Notes under the pieces: generated by a model
Told to the model about the DNA's origin: nothing
The model's input: the letters and a program-made list of their open reading frames with translations, nothing else
Databases searched by the model: none
Program-made: the position numbers and the translations under genes
Shown here: positions 1 through 11,657 of the stretch, piece after piece
How the letters are laid out: every line of letters begins with the position of its first letter
How positions within the stretch are numbered: position 1 is the stretch's first letter
Source of the DNA: Hysterangium stoloniferum
Taxonomy: Eukaryota > Basidiomycota > Agaricomycetes > Hysterangiales > Hysterangiaceae
Assembly (NCBI GenBank): GCA_015178975.1
Contig: WHVD01000238.1
Coordinates: forward strand, 38,385-102,384
DNA length: 64,000 bases
Reading direction: 5' to 3'

Positions 1-429
1 ACTACAACTAGAGTGGGTTCATATACAAATATTCAGCATCTAGAAAATACTAACTAGGAGAAGAGCAGAAAACAGTATTGACAAATAAGCTTGACTAGGA
101 ACGGGAAGGTTACGATTAGTTCGGAGGCCATGAAATAACCGAGAGCGGAATTATGAGAAAAGGAAATAGTCTGAGGGTTACAATTATATATAGACATATG
201 TGAAACATAGAGTAGAACAGATCATCATAATAAAAAGGGATGTATCAGAGTTTAACCAGATAGTACGAGTATAATTTGACAGGGGTGTAAATGGAGTTTG
301 ATCACCACGAAAGCATACATCAGCATCGGGGGTCCGATGGTTTCCGATGCAGTGACTTCAATGTTAACTTGAAATGTCGATAGGCAGCGATAACCTCAGG
401 GTCTGTCGGGTTGCAACACTGTCATAACA
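1..429 (-). mobile_element. Partial gypsy-type LTR (family LTR1), minus orientation
   Basis: This is the reverse complement of the first part of the LTR complete at 2365-3104. It ends at 429 in the inverse of the TGTTATGAC start, and the rest lies outside the window. It truncates a minus-strand reading frame: the frame runs into the LTR and stops two codons later. Confidence 0.85.
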
Positions 430-1120
430 AATTGCCAGTATAAAACCTTGGCCTCTTGGTCTTGGCCCTCTTCTGCTTCTCCTCTTCTTGTGCAGCTCTC
501 TGTACATCCTGAAGAGTTTTAATGAATGTTAAGAGATCCACTTCATTCTCAATTTCTGCCTCCTCTTCCTGTTCTTCATCCAAATCTGATTCATTTGCTT
601 CATCATCCTCCCCCTCCCCCTCTACCTGTTCATTGACTGTCAAACCCATATCAGTGTAAGACTACTATCTGCTGCAGGTGCAGACAGACACTAGAATGAG
701 TGATGAGGAATAAAACACTACTGTATTGAAATCCACATGTACATAATATATACTAATAGAGAACAATGGGATGTAAGCACAATAGGATGTGGACTACAAT
801 GGAGTGGGTAACAATGGAGACTCAATATTACCAAATCACAGTGTAGGGAGTCTCACTCCCTTACATCAGGTTCCAGAATTAAATCCATTATCAATACCAC
901 CATTCTCTTCTGATTGATCTTCCAGACCCTCCTGCAATCCTTTTGTGTTTATGTGCAGAAGTTCATTGTGCTTATTTATACCACAGTTGAGGTTGTTAAT
1001 CCTGGCCTTACGAGCCCTAGACAATCTTCCCATTGATAACCCTTTTAAGGGTGTTAAATGTAAACATATTAGATATTTAAATGTGAAGCATGTGATGGGA
1101 GACACAACAAGTCCTTCCAC
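430..1120 (-). pseudogene. Fragments of a transposon-associated acidic/basic ORF
   Basis: There are two open blocks on the minus strand. The upstream block (about 866-1120) contains a short basic start, SRARKARINN. The downstream block (430-649) has a strongly acidic stretch, then a basic run rich in K and R ending in RPRFYTGN. From memory, blocks of this type precede transposase-like proteins in mushroom genomes; this was not checked by search. The C-terminal part is lost where the LTR at 1-429 inserted. No catalytic domain is visible, so a functional gene is unlikely. Confidence 0.4.
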
Positions 1121-2364
1121 TCACCTGACCTAGAAGGAAAATGGCACAGCAGTAGTCCTTCTCTGTCATTGTATTGCATACCATAAACTCCACTGCAGCT
1201 GATCTTGTATTCTGTGATTAGTTTGATGTGCTGTGGACTTTGTGATAATGCAGCTACCAACAACTTCAGCAGGGGTTTATAAATAATATTATTCACATGT
1301 TTCCCCATTGGTGTTTGGCACCCACTTTCCACCAATGGGAAGACATGTCATCATCCTGGTGTACAGCATCCAGTCCTGCCAGATACACACCCCATGGGGT
1401 GTGGTTGAAATAAATTTCCTCTTGCTATATAAACACTGTTTTCTTCTTCAGAGTGTGTTCCTAAGCCACGCATGACTTGGCAAGGCTAGCTGTTTGTGTA
1501 TTTTGGAGGTGAAACATTTTGGAGTCATGCGACATTCTGGCATTTAGCCCCTCATTCGGATCGATAAAGGGGAAATTAATACATCTGCAAATTGGCCTTA
1601 ATCACTTGATTGCCAGTGTGCTTTCATCAAATTTGCTGATTCACAGTGTGTTGAGACATTTTGCGCAGTTCTAATAAAGGATTCTTAGTGAGTGGTAACT
1701 ACAATACACTTGAATAACATGACATTGTGCATCCATCCCTGAACAATAATGCATTTGCATGTGAAATGGTAACCATCCTTTGATCCTCATAGATATCCTT
1801 GATGCTTAAAGGGAGTCATCAATTGATAGAGCAATTTCACTACATATGTTGATAAGTCCATCAAAACAGCACTTATTGAAAATAATGTACAATGTGAAGA
1901 AGGTTATTATTGACTAGGCAGGAGAGTTTGTCAATTTGGCCTGGTCATTCCTGTGGTGGTGTTCTTAGAGAAGGAACAGGCAAAATTGGGGGGGATCTTT
2001 CTTACACTCTTGTGAGGGTATCTTTAGACATGGAACAAGCTGCACCATCCTTGAAGGTTAACAGATAAAAGGTTTGTCCATCAATCTGTCAAGCAAGTGT
2101 TAGCAAGGAAAAGGGGAATGAAATGGAGATGTAGATTATAGACATACATTTGATGTATTCTTATTACTTGGCAATAAACCAATGTAGGTAACCATTGAGT
2201 ACAAAGGAATATTTAATATCTGGTATTATGTTTAGAGGAGTGTGGTGCAAGAGACTATAGATTCAGCCAGGGTTGGCTTATATGTACATAGTCCACTCTG
2301 CTTGGTGTTAAATGCTGTAGTCATAGTGGAGACATATACAGTGTCAGACATTTAGGGTGAATAC
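1121..2364. other. Gene-free stretch, AT-rich, CG-poor
   Basis: I see no convincing gene here. Only short open frames occur, none with a recognisable domain. The sequence is CG-poor like the surrounding repeat DNA and is probably decayed mobile DNA. Confidence 0.4.
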
Positions 2365-3104
2365 TGTTATGACTGTGTCACAACCCGACGGTCCCCGAGG
2401 TTATTGCCACCTCTCGACACTTCAAGTTATCGATCAAATCATTGCATCAGAAACTGTCAGTTGCCCGATGCTGATGTATGCTTTCATGGCAATCAAACCC
2501 CGTTTACACCCCTGTCAAATTATACTCGTACTATCTGGTTATACTCTGATACGTCCCTTTTTATTATGATGATCTGTTCTATACATGTTTCACATATGCC
2601 TGTATATACTTGTAATCCATGGACTATTTTCTTTTCTCGTAATTCCGCTCTCAGTTAAATCACGGCCTCCGAACTTATCGTAACCTTCTGGTTTCTAGTC
2701 AAGTTTATTTGTCAGTAATGTTTCCGCTCTTCCCTTAGTTAGTATTTTCTAGCTGCCAATAATTTGTATATGAACCCACTGTAGTTGTAGATACTAGGCA
2801 ATCATAATATTGACTCAGAACACCCACATACATCTCTAGAAGTCTTACTCTAAGTATTCCACTTTCCACCTTTGCATGCGCTCACCCAGTCTCGGTCCCT
2901 GACCCCTTGGCCCGACACTCAACTTATCCTTCAGTCCCGATCAGCAACTCACTGTGAGGAACTTGTTAGGACTAGTCTTTGCCTGCCCGAAATTTAAGGA
3001 CACCCGACGGTTACTTGCAAGGGCACAGCACATAAGCTGAAGCCAAGTCCTTCTGATCAGTCCCCGTCGGCCTACCGACAGTAGTCAGTTTTCAGTTCTT
3101 AACA
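2365..3104 (+). mobile_element. Solo LTR, family LTR1
   Basis: This 740-bp unit begins TGTTATGAC and ends TTCTTAACA. The flanks are AATAC on the left and AATAT on the right, a near-perfect 5-bp target duplication. It carries the shared LTR core motif at 3032-3050. No internal retroelement sequence is attached on either side, so it is a solo LTR. Confidence 0.85.
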
Positions 3105-3847
3105 AATATATATATTCCTGAAAGGGGTTGACAGCACAAGTCATGCCCCCCCTACATGAGGGCTTCTAATTATAGCCACATGCCACTCGAGGCTTCAGAT
3201 AAATCACCATTCTGACAGGCATTTCATGAAATGGAAGATGACCAAACAAATTTGTAATCAATGTCATGCAACTCCAGGATCCAGAAGGTGGTAGCTATAG
3301 GGATCTTGGCATGCTTCTTTACTATTGCAGCAGGGATTTGGAAATGTCTACACCCATTATGTAGACTCTCTAGCCTCCCTAGTCTCCCTAGATCTATAGT
3401 AAGCTTTTATACTGATGGGTAAATAGGGATCTTGTGAAAGTAGTGTGTCTAGCTGAGTCTAGCCAAGCTAGCTAGCTCTCCTAGATGGCTCTAGACAATA
3501 TATATGGCATACTTACTGATCTTCCCACTTTCCTGATGTGAGCTGCCTGTTTTAAGGTAGTATTTCAAATACATATCTACTTACTATATCAGAGGAATGA
3601 AAGGAGGGTAATGCTTTGCTTAGTGGTGCACTACACACCAGGTGTGTCTGAAAACAGGCTAATAATTGCTCATCCCAAAGTCACAGCAGCTCCTTTTCAA
3701 ACCTTTTTCTTTTTCTCAGAGGATCAGATTACACTGCTAAAACAACACAGTTGCTACTTGATGCCACATTTTAAGCTGCAACATATGCATGGATTGCTAT
3801 TAGATGAACAGCTATCTGTCACCATCCTCGACCTGAAAATGCACACC
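3105..3847. other. Gene-free stretch with a dispersed CTAGC-rich repeat
   Basis: No gene is recognised. Positions about 3312-3538 are the reverse complement of about 33,278-33,480: the same CTAGC-rich segment, with matching words such as CTAGAGCCATCTAGGAGAGC. The two copies are an inverted dispersed repeat 30 kb apart. Confidence 0.6.
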
Positions 3848-4387
3848 TGTTACAATCCATTCCCAGATATTTCAATACTCCAATATAATATTTTCTTTTC
3901 AGATATTCCAATACTCCAATGTATCTTCCATCTCCAGAAACTGAGGACATACTGAACTTCACCCTTGTTTCATATTTGGTAACTTGTCCATTGACAGGTA
4001 TTCATTTGTTTGTTTATTATGTTCTTGATTCGGAACTTCTATCCTAATCTGTTCTTATTGTGATCTCAATCTGTAGTACAATAGCCAGATAATCTATATT
4101 AGTTTCCATGCATTTGTACTTATACATACTGTACCTTAGATCTGATATTGACTTAGTTAGCTTGTTCCCTTCTCTTTTTGTACACTTGATATTTAGAACT
4201 CTTTGGAACTCTGAATATCCAGAAGCTCTCTGACACTTATCAGTCCTCTGAAATTAGGACATCTGAGCATTTGTGTAGTGGTGCAGCACATAAGCTGAAG
4301 CCAAGTCCTGACCCTACCCAGAAGTATGCAAGTTCCCAGTTATTTCCTGATAGTTCCAGAATAAGTCCTGACACACAGAACTTAACA
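3848..4387 (+). mobile_element. 5' LTR of a gypsy element, family LTR3
   Basis: This 540-bp LTR starts TGTTACAATCC and ends GAACTTAACA. It resembles the LTR at 10,943-11,491 along its length. It carries the shared core motif at 4290-4308 in plus orientation. A plus-strand gag-like reading frame begins 35 bases downstream, which fixes both the orientation of the element and the sense orientation of the core motif. Confidence 0.75.
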
Positions 4388-4421
4388 GTATATCAGATCT
4401 CACCACTACAACTTACTCATC

Positions 4422-5250
4422 ATGGGTCCCAAATGTAAAGCTACTGAAGGACCATCTCAACTTCAATCCCCTTTGCAACTCTACACCACCCAGCCTGACA
4501 CTCCAGCTCAGCCTATAGCATTGGGTTCTGAAAGTCATATTTAATTGAAGTTTCTGATGTTCTTGAGGATCCCAAGGATGATGGGGAAAACCCAGACTCT
4601 CATCAAACCCCCAGAACAACCTACTGAAGATCTGACCATACTATTTTTCAAATCTCTCAGAAACCTCTCAGAATATCTGAAAGCAGCCAATGACAACCTC
4701 AAAGACAGAGAATCATCTCAGACAAATGTCGAGGAACCCAAGCCATTTTCCAGCAAGAATCTGAAGAAAATTGAAGAATCTCCTCCTTCAATGTCATTTT
4801 AGTTTCTGTGACAGACCTTCCACATTCAAAACTGACAGCTGAAAAGTCAAATTTGCACTGTTTTATCTAAAATATTCCATGCAAGATTGGTTTGAACCCA
4901 GACTCTCTGGATTATCCAATGAGACACCCACATGGCTTGATGATTGGGACAATTTGTTGAAGAACTGGAAACTAACTTCAGATTTTACAATCAATCTGGC
5001 AATGCAGAAAACACATTTATGGCACTCAAGAGGAAGCTCAATCAATAACTCTGGCAACTCTGGCAATTGTAATGGATTGGCTATTTACTCTCTCAAATAG
5101 CTTAACAAGTGTTGATGCAGCAAGTGTGAAGAGTCATAGAAATTCTAACCATTCAATATATGAACAATATCACTCCTCTAGGTATGATATTGCTGTGTTA
5201 AATATCAAAGTACAATGCAGGTATTAAAAGGGTTGGTCACCATAAGTCAC
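4422..5250 (+). pseudogene. Degenerate gypsy gag
   Basis: A plus-strand start codon directly follows the LTR3 leader. The frame is gag-like: a polar N-terminus, then a stretch reading LRNLSEYLKAANDNLK. A capsid-like segment follows (W, DDWDN, then NAENTFMALKRKLNQ), of the kind that precedes the zinc knuckle in fungal gypsy Gag. Several in-frame stops and frame changes show it is not functional. No zinc knuckle is seen downstream. Confidence 0.55.
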
Positions 5251-5459
5251 TGTGAGGTAGCTAGAAGTGACTAAGAGGGGAGATAGAATTGACCTTTAAT
5301 GTACAATACTGAATGGGATAAGTCCAATGCAGTGGGATAAAGATAAAAATGGTTTGCAGAAAAGTATAGAAATGCATGAGAAGATACTGGTAGTGACAAG
5401 TGAGTTCAAGTAATAAGGTCTGAGCTCCAACTACACAGTATGAAGCTAATAGTAGTGTG

Positions 5460-5833
5460 CACTGGAGGCATCCCAAGGTTTTTGGAGTTGGAGAACCTTC
5501 CAAAAATCCTACTATTTGGCCAAATTTTCTAGGAATTCTTTGAACTGAGAAATGTTTTGAAAATTTCAAGTTTTAGTAGAATTTTCCAAAGTGGAAAATC
5601 ATATCTGAAAACTTTAAATATTTGTATCAAAAAACTCTGACTACTGATGTTTCCTCAGATTTTGTGATACAAATATTTAAAGTTTTTAAATATGATTTTC
5701 CACTTTAGAAATTCTACTAAAACTTAAAATTTTCAAACAATTTATCAGTTCAAATAATTTTCAGAAAATTTGGCCAAATATTAGGATTTTTGAAAGGTTT
5801 TCAAACTCCAAAAACCTTGGGATGCCTCCAGTG
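5460..5833. mobile_element. MITE-like element with very long terminal inverted repeats
   Basis: This 374-bp element starts CACTGGAGGCATCCC and ends GGGATGCCTCCAGTG. Its two halves are inverted copies of about 170 bp, so the whole could fold into a long hairpin. GTGTG flanks both ends, a possible 5-bp target duplication. It contains no reading frame. A diverged right half occurs at about 29,640-29,882. Confidence 0.8.
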
Positions 5834-6029
5834 GTGTGAAGTCTTAACTTGTAGCCATTTGAGACAGCTGAGTCAATACCCCAATCATGGCTTGCAGGGC
5901 ACTTCAAAAGAGTGTCTGGGGCAAGTCATGATTATGGGGTAAAAGTATCTGAGTTCCAAGTTACGCCCACTAGTGTACACATGACTATGGAGGATATGTA
6001 CACCATGCAGTTCTTAACATTTGAGGCCA

Positions 6030-8680
6030 GAAGAAACAGTCTTTCATCAACTGGAAGAGTTGCTTTCCTGCCACATGAGCTCCTTTGAAGGGTTATCATG
6101 TATTAACTTCAGGATAGTAGTTATAATATTGTTAGGAACACAGATTCAACTTTTCCAGTCTGAATCTCTGAAATATAACAATTTGCTTTTGCCAATGAAG
6201 AATCTGTGGTATAATGAGTCCTGAAGGCAGGGTCTCTCTGGTATCCATCATGAAATTCCTTTATGTAGCTCTCATCAATTTCTACTAGCAGCTAGGAGTT
6301 CATCAAGGTGAAATTCAACTCATCCATTTCATCATCCCTGAGAAGGTTGTAGGAATCCCATTCAGTTTGAGGGACATCTTTTCTCATTCTGATAGGTTCT
6401 GCCAGCTCATGTTGGGTGGTAAAAACAGCTTTCTCAGCTGGTTTATTTTCCCATGGTTTCTCCTTAGTATCCTTATTAAGGAAGTCCAACACTATTGATG
6501 GTAAGTCATCCCTTATGGGGCTCACTGAGTCAGGAGTCTGGATAGCAGGTTGACATTACTATGGACTTGTCCTGTGTGGTGTAAGCTTTACAGACCGGGA
6601 TATGTAGCGTATACTGCCCCCCATGTGGCCAATCGACAATTTCTGTTCTTGTATGACCTGGCCCATTGCAAAGCCACATGGTCTGTGATGAGGAGTATGT
6701 GCTCACCCTCTACAAATGGTTGGCATTCCATGGCAGAGTAGTTGCATTCCACCTTCTTAAGTGTGTGGCTCCAGTAGGTGATGATGCACTCAAGGTATTG
6801 TCAAAATTGTGGGCCCAAGGATCAGTCCAAGTGATCTCAGGTTCCTTGGTTTTATAGCAGTTGACAAAAACAGGTACTCTTTGTGATTGTTTGAAAGTGG
6901 ATTTCACTTGGGTATAAATTTTCATGTCCTTTAAATCCCACAGAGCCATCTTCTGGACTTGCTGAAGGCAGCATCCTAGGGTGAAGTCAGAAGTGTCTGT
7001 ATACAGATGATAGGGCATTCTGCTGATAGGGTGTCCTAATACTGGAGTGGAGCTTAGTGTGACTTTAGTATCCTTGAATGCTCTGGCATGTTCGGAGCTC
7101 CAAGTCCAATGGGTTCCTTTCTTTAACAGAGTGAATAATGGAGAGACTATCCTTGAATAGAATGGTATGTAAGCTGAGAAATATAAGACCATTCTGAGAA
7201 AGCATTGAAGTTCCACTATTTTAGTGGGTGGGGTCAGTTTTAATATACAGTAGCAGAAACTTTATCCTGATGGGTTGAGAAACCGAGTCAGGATACTTTG
7301 TGTCCAAGCAGGAAGGATAGAATTGCACCTGGCATAGCATTTCCTTGGGGAGAGTGTTATACTGGCTGTGATTATGGCTTGTAGTACTTGATCTAAATGA
7401 TTCAAATGATTGTCCCAGGTCTTGGATAAAATCATGATATTATCTATGTAAACCAAGCAAAGAAATCCATAAATAAGGCATGAGTACAGCCTGCATAACT
7501 CATTGAAAGGTCGAGGGTCCATTCCTTAATCCAAATGGCATCCATTTAAACTGCCACAGTCCTCTATGGGATCTGAAGGTGGTTTTTGGTTTGTCTTCTT
7601 CCAGCATCTTGAGCTAGGTGAATCCTGCCAGTGCATTGAAAGAAGACAAGACATTGGATCCAGATAAGGCTTGCATTATTTCTGATTGGTGTGGTAGTGG
7701 AAACTCATCAGGAACAGTGAGATTCTTTAGTTTTCAATAGTCTATGACCACTTATGGATTTCCATTGTGATAGACAACAAAAGCTGGTGCTCCCCATGGG
7801 CTCTTGGATGGTTCAATGACCCCTTGTTGGAACCAAGTGTCCATCTGTTCATCAATGACCTTTCTGCTAGCTGGGGAGGTCTGAAACATTGGCATCGAGA
7901 CTGGGTGTGTGTCACTCTTCAAGGGGATGCTAGCCTTAACATTGAATTGTCCTAATCATCCATCAACCCCAAAAGCCTGGATGTTCTTCGTCAATATAGA
8001 GCTAAGTCAGGGTGAAATATCAGCAGGGATATCAGGTCCTAAATTAACCAGTTTATGCAGATCCTCAGAATGAAGCTTCTCAGCAGTGGTGACTTCTGAA
8101 GTCTTAGGGCCCACAGGGTCTAAATTGTCCACCAGTTCAAGCTTGAGAGATGGCTCAAATGACTGGGGATTAAGAATATGGTCTTCTTCTATCTTTGAGA
8201 GGCTCTCAATGAGAAGGACTGCATCATTTGTTTCTCAGTTGATGATCCATGTTTCTGGGCCCACTTGCTGGTGTCATGAATTAATCTGATAGTTTCTCCC
8301 CTCCTGATACATAATTCAGGGCATCAGGGATGGATTAGTGAGGGGTATAACAGCCTTCTCTTTAGAGGTAGCAGTAGTGGGAGCTGTGAGTATAGTGCCA
8401 TCTTCATTTGCAGAATAATCCCTTTGACTATCCATTTGTCACCTGTGAGGTCTCCAATGTAAACAGGTATCAACCTTGCTGATTCTGGTTTGATCATGCA
8501 GTCTCTAGTGCTCATGTGACTCTTTCAGTGCACACTCCCTTATCTGGCTTAGAAGTTGGTTCAGGCCATTCATTGAGTTGTTCCTTGAAGAGGGCTTTAC
8601 TAATCAAGAAGATTAAAGGTTGGGATTCCTTCATGGAACTAGCTAGGATAGACCCTGCTCTCCCAGGCAGTGTTAGATTA
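6030..8680 (-). pseudogene. Degenerate Ty3/gypsy pol (protease region to RNase H)
   Basis: The minus strand encodes, from high to low coordinates, a spacer/protease region and then reverse transcriptase. RT blocks visible include VVIDY, FPLPHQSEIM, the palm segment WMPFGLRNGPSTFNELC and the catalytic region VYIDNI, where family members have YIDD. The thumb and RNase H start follow (ALGCCLQQ-like, with YTDTSDFTL), then a spacer rich in PQTEWDSYNLL. Many stops and frameshifts break it, several at positions where the family has arginine. The integrase is missing. The orientation is opposite to the gag relic at 4422, so this is either another element or an inverted piece. Confidence 0.8.
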
Positions 8681-8682
8681 TA

Positions 8683-9622
8683 CAGTGACTCACAAAATGT
8701 ATCCAATTTTTTGCAGTTTCAACTTACATACCTTATACCTCAGTAGATAAAATAGTAAAAATCACCAAAATATTTGTCAACATGCTCTATCATGCACAGT
8801 TTGATATGATATAATGACATTGTGCAATATCCATATATGGTAACAATATGAGTATTTTCATATAGAAGGTTCATTGGATACCTTTTGTTGCTGACAGGCT
8901 CTTGTATGAAAATCATGCACTATCTTGATTGTTTGCACTTGTTTATGTTTTTTCAACATGTTATGTGATCATGTTGTGCTAAAGTATAAGTCAAAGGGCT
9001 CTCCTAGCTAAGATTCTCCTAATTCCAACTATGCATCCCCTTTCTCCTGCTGTCCAGCATGAGATCCTTTTTCTACTTGATGCTGGCTATTCTGCCAAAC
9101 ACATTTCACTTTCTACTGGCTATGGCTTTACTACTAACTCTAAACTTCACTCTGAATATGATTCCCACCTTTCTAAGGCCTCTGGTGGTCACTCTTCCAA
9201 ACTCTCTACAGCCAACATCCATTTTGCATGATGCCTTATCAGCTCTGGGAAGGCTGACACAGCTGTAGATGCAACAAAGGCACTCTGAACTATCACCAAT
9301 CAGTCACTCCATCCTCAAACAGTGCATCATAGACTCAAAGCAGCTGGGATGAAGCCTGTGGTAGAGAAGAAAAGGCTTCTTTCTAAGAAGCATAGGAAAG
9401 AGAGGGTGGATTTTGCTTTGTCACATCAGAATTGCACTGTGGAGGACTGAAAAAAGGTGGTGTGGTCTGATGAGACAAAAATCTATAGGCTAGGATTGGA
9501 TGGTAGGAAGTGGATGTGGAAAAAGGCAGGGGATGGCTTGAGTGACAGGCTGGTTGAGAGAACCCTGAAGTTTGGTGGTGGATCTTTCCTTCATCAACTC
9601 CATCCCAATGAAGACCATAGCA
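8683..9622 (+). pseudogene. Tc1/mariner transposase relic with 5' inverted repeat
   Basis: CAGTGACTCACAAAATG at 8683, preceded by TA, is typical of a Tc1-type terminal inverted repeat and lies inside the gypsy relic. A transposase relic follows from about 9031. It has an N-terminal helix-turn-helix region (LSPAVQHEILFLLDAGYSAKHIS) and then the block KVVWSDETKI with the first catalytic aspartate of the DDE/D triad. A GRKWMWKKAG stretch and LKFGGGS come next. The second and third catalytic residues and the 3' inverted repeat are absent. Stop codons interrupt the frame. Confidence 0.75.
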
Positions 9623-9627
9623 TTAAT

Positions 9628-9934
9628 TGTTAGAGTATGATACTACAGCTCTAACATAGTCTATTATGATCTCCATATTTTTCTGATATTTGTAGTATTT
9701 TTCCCAGCACTGTAGGTGCAGTATTGAGTGAGTTACCTTAGGTCGGTACCTCCTGTATAGGTGCTTAGATAAGCACCTAGTAGTATAGTCCACTGTGGGT
9801 GTGGGAAAGTCTCCTTAGTGTTTACTTTCCAATCACACTCACAGGTATGTCTTTACAGTTGAATATACTTAGTGTTTACTTTCCAATCACACTCACAGGG
9901 GTGTTCTGCAAAGTGTTATTCAACTGTTTCAACA
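9628..9934. mobile_element. Small solo LTR with TTAAT target duplication
   Basis: The 307-bp unit starts TGTTAGAG and ends TTTCAACA. It is flanked on both sides by TTAAT (9623-9627 and 9935-9939), a perfect 5-bp duplication. Inside is a perfect 10-bp-stem hairpin with a 2-base loop (9758-9779) and a 31-base direct repeat (about 9814 and 9869). It interrupts the DNA downstream of the Tc1 relic. Confidence 0.8.
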
Positions 9935-9939
9935 TTAAT

Positions 9940-10942
9940 GGTGTCTTTGAGGAGTCTGATGCTGGAATCATTGTCCATGTTTGCCACTTCAGTTTCCACA
10001 GGTTTAGCCATTTTTGAGGTTTCCACAACTGCCACTTTTGCCACTTTCTCACCCTTTTGAGCCTTTTTGCCTTTCAGGGCACTTCACAGCAAGAGTGCAC
10101 AGAAGTTCGTTTACCACACAAGGGAAGCAAGTTCCACCCCATTTTACCTTCTGCCTCCAACAAGTCATATTCCAGATCACACACCATTGACACAGAATCT
10201 TGTGGACAGTCTCCATCCATTCCATAGCCTTGGCCTTTCATTTCTATTTCAGAAAATTAGACTCATTTCAGAATCTCTACAAGGAATCACTTACATTTGG
10301 ACTCAAAGGTCCAGCCTCTCCCTCATCATCCACCTCATCGGCTTTCCACTGTAGTTTTCCATTATTGGGGACATACCAAAAACATTCCGGCTCACTTACC
10401 TTTCCATCCCACTTCTCTTTCAATCACTGATCCCCCACCTTGGCATCCTGCCATTTCTTCTCTGCCTCATCCTGCAACCTCCAATCTTCCATCACCTTCC
10501 ACATCCATTCCCTCCTTTTCTCTGCCATTTCCTGCTCTGCCTTGGCCCTCTCCAACTTGCATTTTTCCACTTCTTCCACCTCTTTCAATTCCTGCATCAA
10601 TGCTTTCACCTCCTCCTCTTGTTGTCTTGTTGTCGCTGCAACTCCTCCATCATCTGTCATTTATGTTGAAGTTCTTCAACTTTTGACATTTTGGCAAGTT
10701 TGGTAATTTTGGCATCTGAATCTTCCAGAGTGGTGACAAACAGAGGGTAACAAATTGACATGCAAGTCATGGTTAAAGAAAGAAATCATTATTTTGAATA
10801 TTTGGAAGTTTTTATACTCAGAGGAGCAGCTGAAACTCTCCACCCCCAAATTTGTGTAATTTCATGACACATAATGCATAACTGATGGTTCAATGCTCAG
10901 TACCTAATCACCTCTATGGGATTTCAGCCTAACAGGGGGTAC
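9940..10942 (-). pseudogene. Gene-poor stretch with a coiled-coil ORF relic
   Basis: The only notable frame is minus-strand 10,424-10,660. It encodes a 78-residue segment dense in E, K, Q and A (KELKEVEEVEKCKLERAKAE) and is predicted to form a coiled coil. Similar segments occur in repeat-associated ORFs of mushrooms, but no domain identifies it. A purine-rich AGGGGGTAC (10,934-10,942) abuts the next LTR and looks like a polypurine tract of a plus-strand element. Confidence 0.35.
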
Positions 10943-11491
10943 TGTTATGACCCATTCCTGGATACTTCAATATTTGATAATATCCAATCCAACTTCTGAC
11001 CACAGAACATACATAGTTCCTGTACTTCCAGATCTCATCCTTGTTCCACATTTGGTAACTTGTCGACTGACAAGTATTCACTCATTTGTTTATTGTATTC
11101 CCATTTCAGAATACTTCCATAGTCCATCTTATTGTATTCCCATTTTCAGAATACTTCCGTTTCCATCTTATTGTGATCTTAGTTTGTAGTACAATAACAA
11201 GAAAACTTATATTAGTTTCTGTGAATTTGTATTTTACATTAGATCTGATATTGACTTAGTTTCTTATTCCTTCTCTATTTCTGTACACTTGATATTCAGA
11301 ACTCTTCAGAACTTTGAATATACATATTCTTCCAGCATAATTTCCATCTTTGAAATTAAGGACATTCCGAGTGTTTGTGTAGAGGTGCACCACATAAGCT
11401 GAAGCCAATGTCCTGAACCTATCCTAAGGTTTCTGAGTTCCTGGATATTTCCCAATAGTTCCAGAATAAGTTTCCGACATGGTACTTAACA
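10943..11491 (+). mobile_element. LTR, family LTR3 (probably a 3' LTR)
   Basis: The 549-bp unit starts TGTTATGACCC and ends TACTTAACA, and is similar throughout to the LTR at 3848-4387. The core motif is at 11,394-11,413 with one inserted base. The polypurine run just upstream supports a 3' LTR. With the LTR at 3848 it could bound one rearranged gypsy element of about 7.6 kb, but internal parts in both orientations make this uncertain. Confidence 0.65.
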
Positions 11492-11657
11492 CCAGTGATA
11501 CTTACAAACATAGTGTTGTCTTGGTAGAGAACAATTATGAGGACTGGAAACATGATATCATTGGCCTGTTGTATATGGAGAATTGTCTTTCCATTGCCAC
11601 TGGTAAAGAGACAAAACCCAGTGACTCTGATTTACACCCTGCTTGGTTGGAACATTC
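11492..11657 (+). pseudogene. Fragment of a copia-type gag
   Basis: The plus-strand frame reads NTSDTYKHSVVLVENNYEDW, then KHDIIGLLYMENCLSIATGKE. The pattern NYxDWKxxIxxLL followed by a short charged segment is characteristic of the N-terminal Gag of Ty1/copia elements. It is cut off by the LTR that starts at 11,658. The start codon within the LTR end at 11,479 is probably accidental. Confidence 0.6.

Noticed and set aside
8729..8748. A 16-base match to the copia hairpin region (TACCTTATACCTCAGT) in the Tc1 relic
   Set aside because: There is no closing GACTGAG arm nearby and a match of this length is near chance level in 64 kb.
10067..10706. Several long overlapping plus-strand frames rich in Ser, Pro and His
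   Set aside because: They are antisense of the minus-strand coiled-coil relic and low-complexity CT-rich DNA; no domain and no splice structure.
3843..11493. ACACC pentamer at both outer ends of the LTR3 pair as a target duplication
   Set aside because: On the right it overlaps the last three bases of the LTR, so the match is partly forced; not counted as evidence.
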